Origin: Tulasnella sp. 424
Taxonomy: Eukaryota > Basidiomycota > Agaricomycetes > Cantharellales > Tulasnellaceae
Assembly (NCBI GenBank): GCA_019633425.1
Contig: WSUB01000019.1
Span: 124,001 to 188,000 of the forward strand
DNA: 64,000 bases
Direction of reading: 5' to 3'
The translations under genes and the position numbers were made by a program. Of the stretch, positions 34,701 to 44,551 are shown piece by piece. Under the pieces are notes generated by a model. The model did not search any database. It was not told the DNA's origin and saw only the letters and a program-made list of their open reading frames with translations. The first letter of the stretch is position 1. Every line of letters begins with the position of its first letter.

Positions 34701-37041
34701 TGAGCTTTGAAAAGCTGTCAAGCAGAAACCGTTCAACATCACCAACCACGTCGGCTGATGCGTCTAGATTTTCCGCATGCCACTGCCTTGGCTCAAGGGC
34801 GTGGATGAGCTGAGTCTCTGGACGGCAGGTGAGTAGGATTTTGACATTGGAGGGGAGCTTTGAGGAGTTCTGGTCGATGAGCTCCACAAATTTCACGGCG
34901 TAATTGACATCCCCGCATTCGTCGAGTGCGTCGACAACCAGAAGAATCGGGACAGGATGACGCCGGAGTCGTGCTAGTGGATCGACGAGCAGGGCTTTGA
35001 ACTGCCCTTGGAGGCGATCCTGGACGATGTCCTCGTTCTCCTGAACACTCTTCAAGATGGACTCCCTCAGCTCCGGCACAAGACCATTGCTGCACAGCTG
35101 CCTGGCGAGGGCGCATATCAGCCGCTTGTCGAACGTATTCTGCCCGCGACGGAAATGGAAGATGGCGCAAGCAGCGCGGTTGGTCCATCGGTGAGCCACC
35201 GTTGACGCGATGGTCGACTTTCCCCGACCAGCCATCCCGTGAAGCCATAAAGCACGCTCCGAGGTTGCGGCATCCCTGATCCAGTCGTCGATTCGACTGA
35301 GGATTTGTACTCGGGTGCCTTCAAGGCATGTTACATCCTCGATCGTATCCCCACGAGCCCCGTAATTCGCGTCTCCTAAGACTTTCAAGAGACGGCGTTG
35401 CTCTTTGGCCGCTTCTTTGTCATCTATAAAATAAGAAATCAGCGAGAGCAAAGCGTTTGAGAGCTTTGGAACTCACAAAGTTCGGTCATTAGGCTCGAAG
35501 TGTTCAGAGTCGCTAGCAGCTGCGCGCAGAGAGTTAATCTCTGCGATCATCGCGAGGTAAAGAACCGCGAACCTGAATCTGTTCCAAAGCGGCGCGGATA
35601 CTGTCTTGATACCCCTTTAAGGTTTCAGCCCGATCACTCGAGGAAAAGACCTTTTTGAAGACGCCGGAGGAGTTCAGCCTCTCGACTTCCCGCTGAACGG
35701 ATTGCAGTTCCCTGGGAGGAGATAGAGTGTGATCAGTCAAGCCCCAGCGCCGGATGGAACCTACGTTGGCAAACCTTTGTAGGGCATTGATGTATTTGGT
35801 CAGAACGTTCTTTTGCTGCCCTATTGACATGTCCTCGAAGTGCTTGAGGATATTAGACAGCTCAAGCGCGCGTGACTCCAGCTCCTTGGCGGCTTCTTCG
35901 TTACTGCCCATACCCTAAGTTACCCCAGTAAGGACTAAAAGTGCAGGGCGAGAAACAAGTCACTTCACCTGAATCATTTCGACGAGCATTGCTCCCACTT
36001 TGGCGGCCGATCCCACATAAGTTCCAACACCAGGAATCATTCCTGAGGCTGCCTCAACAGCGTTGAACGTCCTCTTTAAGGTGCTGAGCCATTCTCGACG
36101 TCTTGGATTACCACGCGGTTGCTTATTACGAGTGACTGGCTGTTGGTTCTGATCGTGCGACGGGATTGTTGCCGCTCTCTGCGATCCGGTAGGCCGAGGT
36201 GCAGAGTTGATCCGTGGGTTACGGATGTTGCCTGCAGATACTGCAGGGGATACATCTCTAACGGGCACAGTGGCCGGCTGGATTCCGAAGGTACGCGTTC
36301 TTTCCAACTCTCTATATCCTACCCCCCCAGCTGCGACATCATGGATACGTTAATGGTGGATGTCGGAGGTCGGAAGGAAGATTAGCTTACCTTCTTCCTC
36401 CTCCAGGTTCCATCGGTCCTGCAAAGAAAGAAAGAAAAATCGTTGTAAGGGTATCACTCGGAAGATTCTCTTGACGTACCGGAAGAAACCCTAGTGCATT
36501 TCCAATTTCGTTGTGACAGGACTCCAAGATTTCAGTGCATCGATCGCGGTCAAGGTAATTGGAAAGATACTTTATATGACTACCAAAGCCTCTCTCCTTC
36601 GCTCCATACTTGTTCGACGCTTCGCTCAACCTTCCTCGAATTCCTTCCATGATCCTGCAAAACGTGGGCAACCGCTGCAGTGCATGCGGGATATTCTACA
36701 AGTAGAAACTTACCGGACAAATTGCCTCAGGGAGGCACGATATTCCCGACGAATGTGATTCTCATCGTTAGGAATGTTATTTAGGCTCTGTGCGTTCTCA
36801 ATGGTCTGCTTCAAGCCCTGGGCCGTATCGGTCGATCTCCGTGGCCACACGGTGTCCTAAAGAAGGTCTGAGCGGCGGAAGTACTTACGCAGATGGAAAT
36901 CATTACATTCAATATAGCTAATATTTCCCTTTTGCAAGATTCGACGGCCTGCGGAGTCGGGATCTGAACTGATCGTTGGAGAGTGGGAGAGGTGTTCAAC
37001 CGGCCCGTGGGCGGTCCTCTGCCAGACGATTGCCTGCTCAT
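31757..37041 (-). CDS. NLR receptor: helical N-terminal domains, NACHT ATPase, 11 WD40 repeats (NLR1)
   Basis: STAND-class fungal immune/incompatibility receptor of HET-E-like architecture. The start ATG is at 37039-37041. Short exons encode a helical region including NHIRREYRASLRQFVRIMEG and DRCTEILESCHNEIG, then a Pro/Asn-rich linker. A second helical domain of MLKL-NTD/HeLo-like type follows: GMIPGVGTYVGSAAKVGAML, NEEAAKELESRALELSNIL and SSDRAETLKGYQDSIRAAL. The NACHT exon (about 33,830-35,430) has EDVTCLEGTRVQILSRIDDW, Walker A WLHGMAGRGKST, Walker B PILLVVDALDECGD and the sensor-like ILLTCRPET. After GTAAGC...TTTCAG, the last exon (stop 31757-31759) carries one degenerate and ten near-identical 43-residue WD repeats. 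A C-terminal region contains LGFQGQWVTFLSNNFLWLPH. All junctions keep frame, so it appears intact. Ligand unknown. Confidence 0.88.
32126..33541. repeat. 129-bp tandem array encoding WD40 repeats of NLR1
   Basis: Eleven units of 129 bp (43 residues). Ten are highly alike, with the frame AVAFSPDGKLLASGSDD...IQLWDAESGAPVGEPLRGH, and the first (N-terminal) unit is degenerate. Differences between units cluster at the residues right after GH and around the SGS-D positions, while the rest is nearly constant at both DNA and protein level. Confidence 0.93.
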
Positions 37042-37592
37042 ATTGGTTACTGAGTATTGCTAGTTTGACAGAGGATGACGAAAGATATGTGGTGAACGCA
37101 ATTGGTTGCGGATGTGGTTGAAGTGGTGGTGGAAGGCCTCAGGGCACGCCGTTCACAGCCTCCTACACGTGCCTGGATGAGCTTCCATTCTTGGCCAAAC
37201 ACCGGGGCGAATCATCCAGGTCCCGGATTCGAAAGAGCGAGTGGCACGTCCTACAAGAAGACAACGCGCAGTTGCGATCGCCTAACCCACTGGGGAAGCG
37301 AATTCGATATGACATAAGGGTTCCACCGAATACCAGAGGCAAAATGCGTCCACCCTTTGCGATTGCAATGAATGCTACGATTCGTGGGGCTTTCTACTCT
37401 GTAAAGCGACCAAGAGTATGTGGTACGGCAATCGAGTATGTGGTGGGGGAAACGGTCTCAGAGTCAAGGCTCAAGTTAACCACGCGAAGGCGCCGGCGGC
37501 CCAGGCATCGAACTGAGTTTTCATTCCGAGGCCGGTTGCTCTCCTTCCGCACGCGATTAGATGGAACAAAGAAACATATTTGTACATCATTC
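37042..37592. other. Intergenic between F-box 1 and NLR1
   Basis: 551 bp that would contain the NLR1 promoter. It is clearly related to 54979-55552 in unit 3, but open frames are not conserved between the two. No gene supported. Confidence 0.5.
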
Positions 37593-39281
37593 CTAAGCAA
37601 AATATAAAACAGCCCACTTCCTATCCTTTGTCAAACACACCACCCTCCCGGACTGCTCGTCCACCATCCACCTGCCCGCACCCGATTCAAACGGTGCCAC
37701 AAACTTGGTTTTCACCGCCCTCGCTGGCGTACCCACCAGCTTCTCTTGCTCGTCTCCCGTGCCGGAGAACCACCGTAACGCGCGCAATCGACTGTGTTGA
37801 GGAAAGGTTGCGAATATCGCGGCGTTGGTGTTGAGGGAGCTTCGGATGGTGTGCGAGCTGCCGAGGCACATGAATTCTAGACCTGTCATCGGCCGGAGCG
37901 AAACGGATGAGACTTGAGGTTCCTGGAGGTCAGCTGGTAATTTGGACAAGCTGTCGGTGTCGTCGGTGGTGGGTGCGAGGGCGATCCGGAAGTTAAAGAG
38001 AGTTTCGCCGTTGTGCAAAGCAAACATCGCTGCGGTCTTCTTGCGCCCGTATACGAGTCGAGAAACGCTCAGCTGGAGTAGTCGATGCGGGGGAGGGTAC
38101 TCGAACACCCATGTTGGGGATGAGCGAGGTAAAGTGGGAGGAACGATGGGAGATGGTTTCCATGGATGGGTTGTAGGAGCGTAGAGTTCGACTCGCGAAT
38201 GGGAGACGGTTACGATTCGGAGGTCCGGGAGGAGACTGACGTTCTCCAGAGGCTGAGATTAAAACCGTCAGTATGTTATTCGATAAAGGAGAACGAGTGG
38301 TACGTACCTCGCAACCCACTTGGGGAAGGAGAATGAAGTCGGCAACCGAGCCCTCCTGCTGTCCACGCCAGCGGTGAACAGTCAGAATGGGAGAGTAGGA
38401 CTGCCCATAGGATAACCTCAGCAGCCAGTCTCCGCTAAGGGAAAGAGGTTGCTGGACGGGCGTGCGGCGATAGACAGGGAAAATACGCATAACATTTGCA
38501 GAGAGGGTGCCGTTCGCGGGGTCCGACTTTACCCTCCAAACTGACATGACACGAGGTTCACGGGAAGCCACAAAGAATTGATCTACCATGAAAACGTAGT
38601 GAGTACATGTAATGCCGTCGAGAAGCAGGAAGAACCCCGTACCTTGATTCGCGAACTCGAGAGCCAAGTCGAATTCGAGTGGGCTGGCGGTTTGATCCAC
38701 GGTAAAGGTCATAGCCCAGACGTCCCGGTCTCCAAGGGGGCACTCCACGAGGGTTCTGGGAGCGATATCCTGCGTTTCAAAGTCATAGTAAAACACCCGC
38801 CCGGATTTATCCATGGTGGTCGAGAGGAACCAACGGCCACCCGGCAAGAGAGCCGTTCGGTTACCATGCGCCCCGTCGAAATAAGCAACCCGCTGAGGCG
38901 TGGGCCGAGCACTGCTCCAATTACGCTCGAAACGAACCATTCTTGTGACGAGCTTTTCGAGCTCCTCTGCCGAGCGGGATGCTTCAGGAAGGTTTTCCAG
39001 TTGGCTTCGCCATTCCTCCGCGTCTTGCGAGATCCACCGGAATGCGTCGAGCCAGACTGCTAGGGATTTTGAAATGGAGTAGAAGCGACGGCAGGTCTGG
39101 GTGAAAGGTGAAGGCGGAAGGTTATTGGTAGATCGTGAGTCACAACATGCGGAGTTCCGTCGGACTTTAAAAATATGCTCACCAGCCGCAGTACGATGAT
39201 GGACGGAAAGTCTAAGCTTGTAAAAATCTCGACGAGCACGTCGTCTGGAATGTCGTCCATGGAGAGCGAGTGGTAGTTCAT
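37593..39281 (-). CDS. F-box protein, copy 1
   Basis: Likely substrate-recognition subunit of an SCF ubiquitin ligase. The ATG at 39279-39281 starts MNYHSLSMDDIPDDVLVEIF. The F-box continues TSLDFPSIIVLRL, and a phase-0 intron leads to TCRRFYSISKSLAVWLDAFR. The body after it resembles the beta-rich, propeller-like C-terminal part of many mushroom F-box proteins: LLPGGRWFLSTTMDKSGRVF, YYDFETQDIAPRTLVECPLG, REPRVMSVWRVKSDPANGTL and GDWLLRLSYGQSYSPILTVH. It ends RKWAVLYFA. A 59-bp intron (GTACGG...GGTAG) is best assumed after FANQ, joining DQFFVAS. The unit 3 copy differs in length by one base there without breaking the protein. A third intron separates PQVGCE from PLENVSLLPDLRIV. Target unknown. 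It lies directly upstream of NLR1 in both units. Confidence 0.8.
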
Positions 39282-39539
39282 AGTTGAGATTGATGGTAAA
39301 AGCTCCTGATTATTTTCGAGATTTATATTGGGCAGAGATTGTCGTAGATTACGTGGGCAGAGAGAGAGAGGGATGTGCGGTACGGGATCGTCGTGATGTG
39401 CGGAAGTTCAATCTCCCAAGCGGTTTTTGTTTATACCAGGAGAATCCAGCGTGGATCCTGGCCCGTAGTTCTTATTTCTTCTTGGGTGGTCTCTGTGTAG
39501 CGCGTTGAGACACGGCTTGGCTTTCTCCTGAGGGGCTCC

Positions 39540-39965
39540 GCTCTCGATGAGGCCCTCACCCACGAGCGTTTTGCTTTTGTCGTCGTCGGCGTTTCGCGTT
39601 GATAATGCCGAGCCCGTTGTAGAAGGCTACGAGGTGTTCGTGGGTGTCGCCGTTTAATCTCCTCCAGAGGCGGAACCAAGCATCCTCAGTCAGTCCCATG
39701 CGCTGCTGATGTCTTGTGATTGGTCGCCGAGTGGAGGTTGCCGAACCAGGGACCCCTGGTGCAATAGGGGTTCGGCGTGGGACAAGCAAGGCACAAGAGC
39801 CCTAAGATTCACCCAAGACTTCAAGACGGCGGTCACCAGCATTAACACCTCAAGGCATGCACGATGATCCTTCGAACTTACGGCGCAATGTCGATTTAGT
39901 CGCAGCACTAGGCAAATCCACAGCAACTTGCCACTCGCGTTGACTCGTGATCCCCTCGCCGATCC
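39540..39965 (-). pseudogene. Relic of an unidentified gene, unit 1
   Basis: On the minus strand the frame EDAWFRLWRRLNGDTHEHLV continues AFYNGLGIINAKRRRRQKQN and ends ARG with a stop near 39556. Upstream, separated by a possible GTAAGT intron, EWQVAVDLPSAATKSTLR can be read. The same stretches occur in units 2 and 3, with stops and indels in unit 3 (TAG inside the LWRR part). It looks like the 3' end of a gene that once lay between F-box and NOP13. I do not recognise the family. Confidence 0.4.
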
Positions 39966-40178
39966 TGTCAAGAACGGAATATAGGAAGGGGTAACACACT
40001 GACAGATGGAGTGAATGGTTAATATTATAGTAGTAAGAAGATCATACTAGTCATACCTGACAGATGGAGTGAATGGTTAAAGATTCACTACATAGTCGGT
40101 TGTACATGTTTATATACTGTCTGAGAGGAATACATTACAAACATGTGTAAATAATGTTCGAGTGTTCTACTCTTAACA
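39966..40178. mobile_element. Solo LTR, 213 bp
   Basis: The insert begins TGTCAAGA and ends TCTTAACA, the TG...CA ends of an LTR. It is flanked by a 5-bp duplication GATCC at 39961-39965 and 40179-40183. Units 2 and 3 carry the uninterrupted site (near 44468 and 57922). Inside are a 24-bp direct repeat (39999-40022 and 40057-40080) and a TATATA box-like motif near 40111. The ends resemble Ty1/copia LTRs, but the superfamily is inferred. It presumably arose by recombination between the two LTRs of a full element. Confidence 0.82.
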
Positions 40179-40261
40179 GATCCCGGTCCAGTCTCTACCA
40201 CCACCTCCGAATAGAAGATTCACCGCGTACACGTACTGATTATGCATTGGAACCAAAAACT

Positions 40262-41300
40262 CTAACCAAAAACAACTTTCTTGCCTTAACTAGGTACAAC
40301 CGCCACAATTTCCCTCTTCGCCATCGCCAACGCAGATCCGGGCTTTGGTCGACACTTCCGCTCAGCTGGCTTCAAGTTTGCGACGGGCACAGCGGTGACG
40401 ACTAGGATCCCTTCGGCCAATATACGTTCCTTTCACTCGGCTCGCTTCTCCTCTCTCCTGTCGCACCTGCGCACGCTTCGCTCTCGGAGGTCTCATGGCT
40501 TCTCGCTTCGACGATTTCTTGCCGCTCTTCGAAGACAAGCCCTTGAAGCCAAACACGTATTGACCAAGGTTTTCGGGATCCTCGACCTATTCCGCCCCGA
40601 CGGACCGCGCCTGCTGGGGCGACCTCTAGTTTGAGTTTCACGATTGAGGAAGTAGAGGTTGGGGAAGCGGAGGAGTGCCGCAGTGGCATGGGTTGCCGAG
40701 TCAAAGTCGAGAAATGCCCATCTGACGGTAGACGGTTTCAAGCTAAGAATCGGATCCACGGGAAAGACAAGTGTAGGAGAAGGAGACCGTACCCTTTATA
40801 TACTTTTGTATCTCCAAAGTCCCTCGTCGGATGGCACGCAATCCAAGAGCCTCCTTTAAATATTTGACGAAGCACAGGCTTCACTGGCGAAGGTTCGACT
40901 ACCTCATGTTCTCCCCTCTATTCGCCGATTTCGGTTCCTCATCCTCGGAGGTCGAGTCGGATTCCTCGTCTGCTTGAGGTTCCAAAGTTACGATCTCTGG
41001 CTCCTTCCGCTTCCTCTTTTCCTTCCTCGTCGCGTCATCCGACTCGGATCCAGTCTTCTAAAGTGGGTCGACCGAACATTCTTAAGGAGTAATTTCCGCC
41101 CATGTAGAGGTCTCTTGGAGTAAGCAATAGCAGCGTCCTTTGCATCCGAAGTTGCCGAGTCCACATAACCAAGGCTGCGAGTGAAGCGTCGTGCCGGTCA
41201 GCCTCCTTGGTAAACGACCGGGCGATTGGCAAGGACGCTAACCTTGTTCGGACCGTCTTCCTAACCTCCTTCCCCGGCATTTCCGTCTTTATATTCTTTT
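40262..41300 (-). pseudogene. Decayed NOP13-like gene, unit 1
   Basis: Diverged copy of the RRM gene at 57996-59650. The stop-codon region and the C-terminal exon (basic, PPRAKRAQVRQER-like) align, and the middle acidic linker is recognisable. A block of about 330 bp covering the first part of RRM2 is missing near 41050, and frameshifts break the reading frame. At about 41,300 the similarity stops at the end of NOP13 exon 1 and joins directly to a VPS17 fragment. Exon 1 with the start codon is absent, so it cannot make a NOP13 protein. Confidence 0.85.
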
Positions 41301-41309
41301 GCCAGCGGC

Positions 41310-42200
41310 TTTCGTCGCATCCGAGAGCCCTCGTTCCGACATGGTCAAAAGTCTTCGTCTTCGTCTTCGTTTGGTGCACCCCGCTCCAGAACGCGAAACA
41401 GGGGCTCGTTTTCCGGTTTACTCGCACAGTTGGGTGAAACTCCCTGTCAAGGATGCGTCAGCCAGGCTATCCACCCGAGATGTATCGTTGTGACTCACCC
41501 GAAAGTCGCTCTCGATAAACGGCCGCGTCTCTTTATCGTGCATCAAGGCAGGGTGGTCACCACTTCCGAAGCATGAATTTGACCAGCCTGTCATCCTCCT
41601 CGTCGGTAGCTAGAGAGATTTGAGCTAATGGTAAAGCCCGGACGATGGTCTTAGGGTTGCTGTATGTGATCTGCTCTACGAAACGTTGGGACTGGACGTA
41701 GGAGTGGGGGACGTTGCGATAAGTTGTGCCGGTGAGGTTGGTCGAGGAACGGGTCTAGTAATTGGCTCGTCGACGAATGCTCGGTCAACTCCTCGTCCAG
41801 AGCTCGTCTCCTGAATTGTACATCCAGTCTGACAAAAGCATCTCTCGAGTGTCGATCGCGGCCCATAATCCTGACGATCAGACGCGTCTCGCTCCTCTCG
41901 GACTGGGCGTCCCAGCTATTCTATGGCGAGAGCATCCCAGATGGAGGTTGGCCGTACACCTGACGCTCTTTCCCATAGGGATTTGTTGGCCCACCCCACA
42001 GTCCACTGTGAGGAGGTTTTTCCTTTTCCGGGGTTCCAAATGGCTTTGGGTGACGTATGCTTCGGTAGGATTAAAGGACCGGCAAAGGGGTTATGTGATG
42101 TTGCCGGTCAGGTTGGGACAAGTGCCGTTTGCAATTGGGACGCAGTTAAGGAAGAGGGAGAGGAAGAGCTTCCGAAAGCATTTGCAAGTGGGTCGTACAA
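41310..42200 (-). pseudogene. Truncated VPS17 copy, unit 2
   Basis: Matches VPS17 from its 5' end to about position 27,930 of the functional gene, covering the leader, the PX domain and the exon with the RAKRK-like segment. Remnants such as RDAFVRLDVQFRRRALDEE are readable. The start codon is changed (CAA at 42198-42200 on the plus strand, TTG for ATG), the leader is frameshifted, and the BAR domain is absent. Not functional. Confidence 0.88.
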
Positions 42201-42436
42201 ATGACCGTTTGTGAGTGGACAGTGATTCCTCGGGATGGAGGGAGGGGAGGGTGAACGAAGCGAAGGCAGTCAAGTACGTAATTATACTTTCAGGGGCTTG
42301 AGAGCGCCAACTTCTGCCCGACAAGCCTCTTTTGCCGCCTTCCGGTCCTCACTTAAATGGAACTACGACTTGGCTTGCAGTGCCCAGCTGGTTGCTTCAC
42401 CTCTCCTCCGTACATTTAAAACAATCTCGACAGTCG

Positions 42437-44106
42437 ATGCGGCCGTCCAAAGGGGAACGACTCGAACTTGGTGGCTACCAGCCCCCTCCCCATTCCCCTC
42501 GTAGACAGTCGACAGTCGTGAAAGTGATCGTGTCGATCCTCGGGATTTCTGTGCTCTCGTATTATCATCTAGTAGGCAACGCTGGTGCGTCGATTCAAAT
42601 GCTTCATTCCGTTACAATTCTAACGCAACTCCGCGACGTAGCCCCGGCCATTTTCACCGGCCACCAGACAACATCCGTGGATACTCTCAATCCGTATCCG
42701 AATAAACGAAGACTTCACTTCAAGGACGATGGGTCTTTCAAGCTGACAGTCTTCAGCGACCTCCACTTCGGCGAAAATCCATGGGACGACTGGGGACCAG
42801 AACAAGACCGCAAGAGCCTTATCGTCATGAACGATATGCTCGACTTGGAGCAACCTGACTTTGTTGCGATTAATGGTGATTTGATTACCGGTGAAAGTAA
42901 GTCGCCCGTCGAAAAATGGTTGAACCTCAGACTGAACGGCACTGACATGTTACCCTTTCGGCAGATACATTCAAGGAGAATAGCACGCTTATCATCGACC
43001 AACTTACATCTCCGCTCACTCAGAAGAACGTCCCTTTCGCTTCTACTCACGGAGTGAGTATCTCCTGCCCCCGCCGAGCGGTTGCGTTGCATCAATACCA
43101 ACTAACGCGTGTGCATTACCTTGCTAGAACCACGACAACCACCCCAACATTACTCACCTCCAAGAAATCGAGCGAGAACAGCTCGTCGCCCCTACAAGCT
43201 ACACTCGCAGAGCTCCAAAAGGCGTTGGGGGACCGGGTGGAGAAGGGAATTATTGGGTTCCGGTTTACGCGAAAGACACTGGTGAATCCAGCACACCTAT
43301 GGAGCCTCCGGAAACGAATGCTGATCACCCATTCCCCGCCTTTTGCGCACAACGCTCTAGACCCCGCACCATGCCTAATTCTTTGGTTTTTCGATTCGCG
43401 AAGCGGCTGGGCGCTCGACTCAAACAACGAGATCATCAGCTTACCCGACTGGATCGACGATAGTGTGGCGAAATGGTTGGTCGACGAAACAGCGGCAATG
43501 AACAAAGCCTGGGGTCCACCGGAGAATAGAGCGGCGCTGGCGTTTGTCCACGTCCCATTGTACGTTTTCCCTCCTTGTTTCGCGACAGGTGCACCTGGTT
43601 TTGCTTGACACGCGGTTCTTTGAATTCCGTCCAGCCATGTCATGGAATCCCTTCAGCCCACCCGAGACCCCGTCAAGGAGCCCGGATTGGACGAAGATAA
43701 ATTGGAAGAAGGCTCGACTCAGTCTACCGTCAACACCCAAAGATGGGGTAATGACCGTGACGAGCCCTTTTGGACAGCGTTGACTTCGAACGTCAGGAAC
43801 CTCCATGCCGTCGTCTCTGGGCACGGTGCGATCCAACCTCTCCTTGCATCAACTAACACTCGAGCTTATCGACTTTCCTTAGACCACGGAAACGAATGGT
43901 GCTCGCGCGACCCAGCCACTAAACAAGTTCTCTGCTTCAACAAGCACACCGGATATGGTGGAATTTCCAAGCCAGGTTGGGGTCACGGAGTGCGCACGTT
44001 CGATTTCAAGTTGTCTACATTGACGACCAGCGTACAAACCTGGGTGACAATGGAGAATGGGACGAAGATTGATGAAGTTACATTGGATGCTTTGTATGGA
44101 GTTTAA
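42437..44106 (+). CDS. Calcineurin-like metallophosphoesterase, copy 2 (start codon shifted)
   Basis: Paralogue of the gene at 29178 with every catalytic motif kept: VFSDLHFGENPWDDWGPEQD, FVAINGDLITGEN, HGNHDNHPNITHLQEIE, LAFVHVPFH and SGHDHGNEWC. It ends VTLDALYGV. All splice sites used in copy 1 are preserved or replaced by equivalents. The ATG that starts copy 1 is GTG here (about 42518). The only in-frame initiator is an upstream ATG at 42437, giving MRPSKGERLELGG before the hydrophobic segment VIVSILGISVLSYYHLVG. If used, the protein gains a basic leader of about 28 residues and the hydrophobic part might act as a signal anchor rather than a cleaved peptide (inference). No stop or frameshift was found downstream. 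Whether it is expressed is unknown. Confidence 0.75.
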
Positions 44107-44319
44107 TGTCGGAAATGGGCTTCTGTGGTTGGCTATCCGAGTTGGTGTCGGCTAGCCCGCGATTTTCATCTTGCAAGACTTTTTTACTCCAGATATTTAG
44201 CTGGGACAGAGACTTCTCATTTGATTTCAACATCTTGTACTACGCAACGAACCCGTTGCCTGTATAACTATACGTATTGAAACGGCAAATACAGGTTGTA
44301 AATATGTTATGCAGAATAT

Positions 44320-44551
44320 GTTGTCTGCCGAGATCAAACAATAAGCACCAACACCTCAAGGCATGCGCGACGATCCTTCGACCTTATGATAACGTCTAAT
44401 TGCATGGTGGCAGCACTGGGCCATATCACAGGTACTACCTATTTGCGTTTGGCTTAGAAACAGCGATCCCCTTGCCGCTGCCGGTCCGGTCTCTGCCACC
44501 ACCTTCATACAGAAAATCAACCGCACCCACATATTAATTAACCGAGAAATT
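44320..44551 (-). pseudogene. Deletion junction and gene relic, unit 2
   Basis: From about 44,341 the sequence matches 39,834-39,965 of unit 1 and 57,775-57,930 of unit 3 (the unidentified relic). Just left of it, ctgccgagat resembles 31,635 of unit 1. The NLR and F-box genes that separate these two points in units 1 and 3 (about 8 kb) are missing here. The relic itself is interrupted by stops. Confidence 0.6.

Noticed and set aside
36119..36385. Plus-strand frames over the NLR N-terminal exons (also 54,194-54,565)
   Set aside because: Antisense to the Pro/Asn-rich linker exon of the NLRs and present in both copies only because the exon is duplicated.
39363..39679. A minus-strand frame (82 codons, Arg/Thr-rich) conserved at 57,363-57,635
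   Set aside because: It is the alternate frame of the relic that reads more protein-like as LWRRLNGDTHEHLV, and its conservation follows from the segmental duplication.
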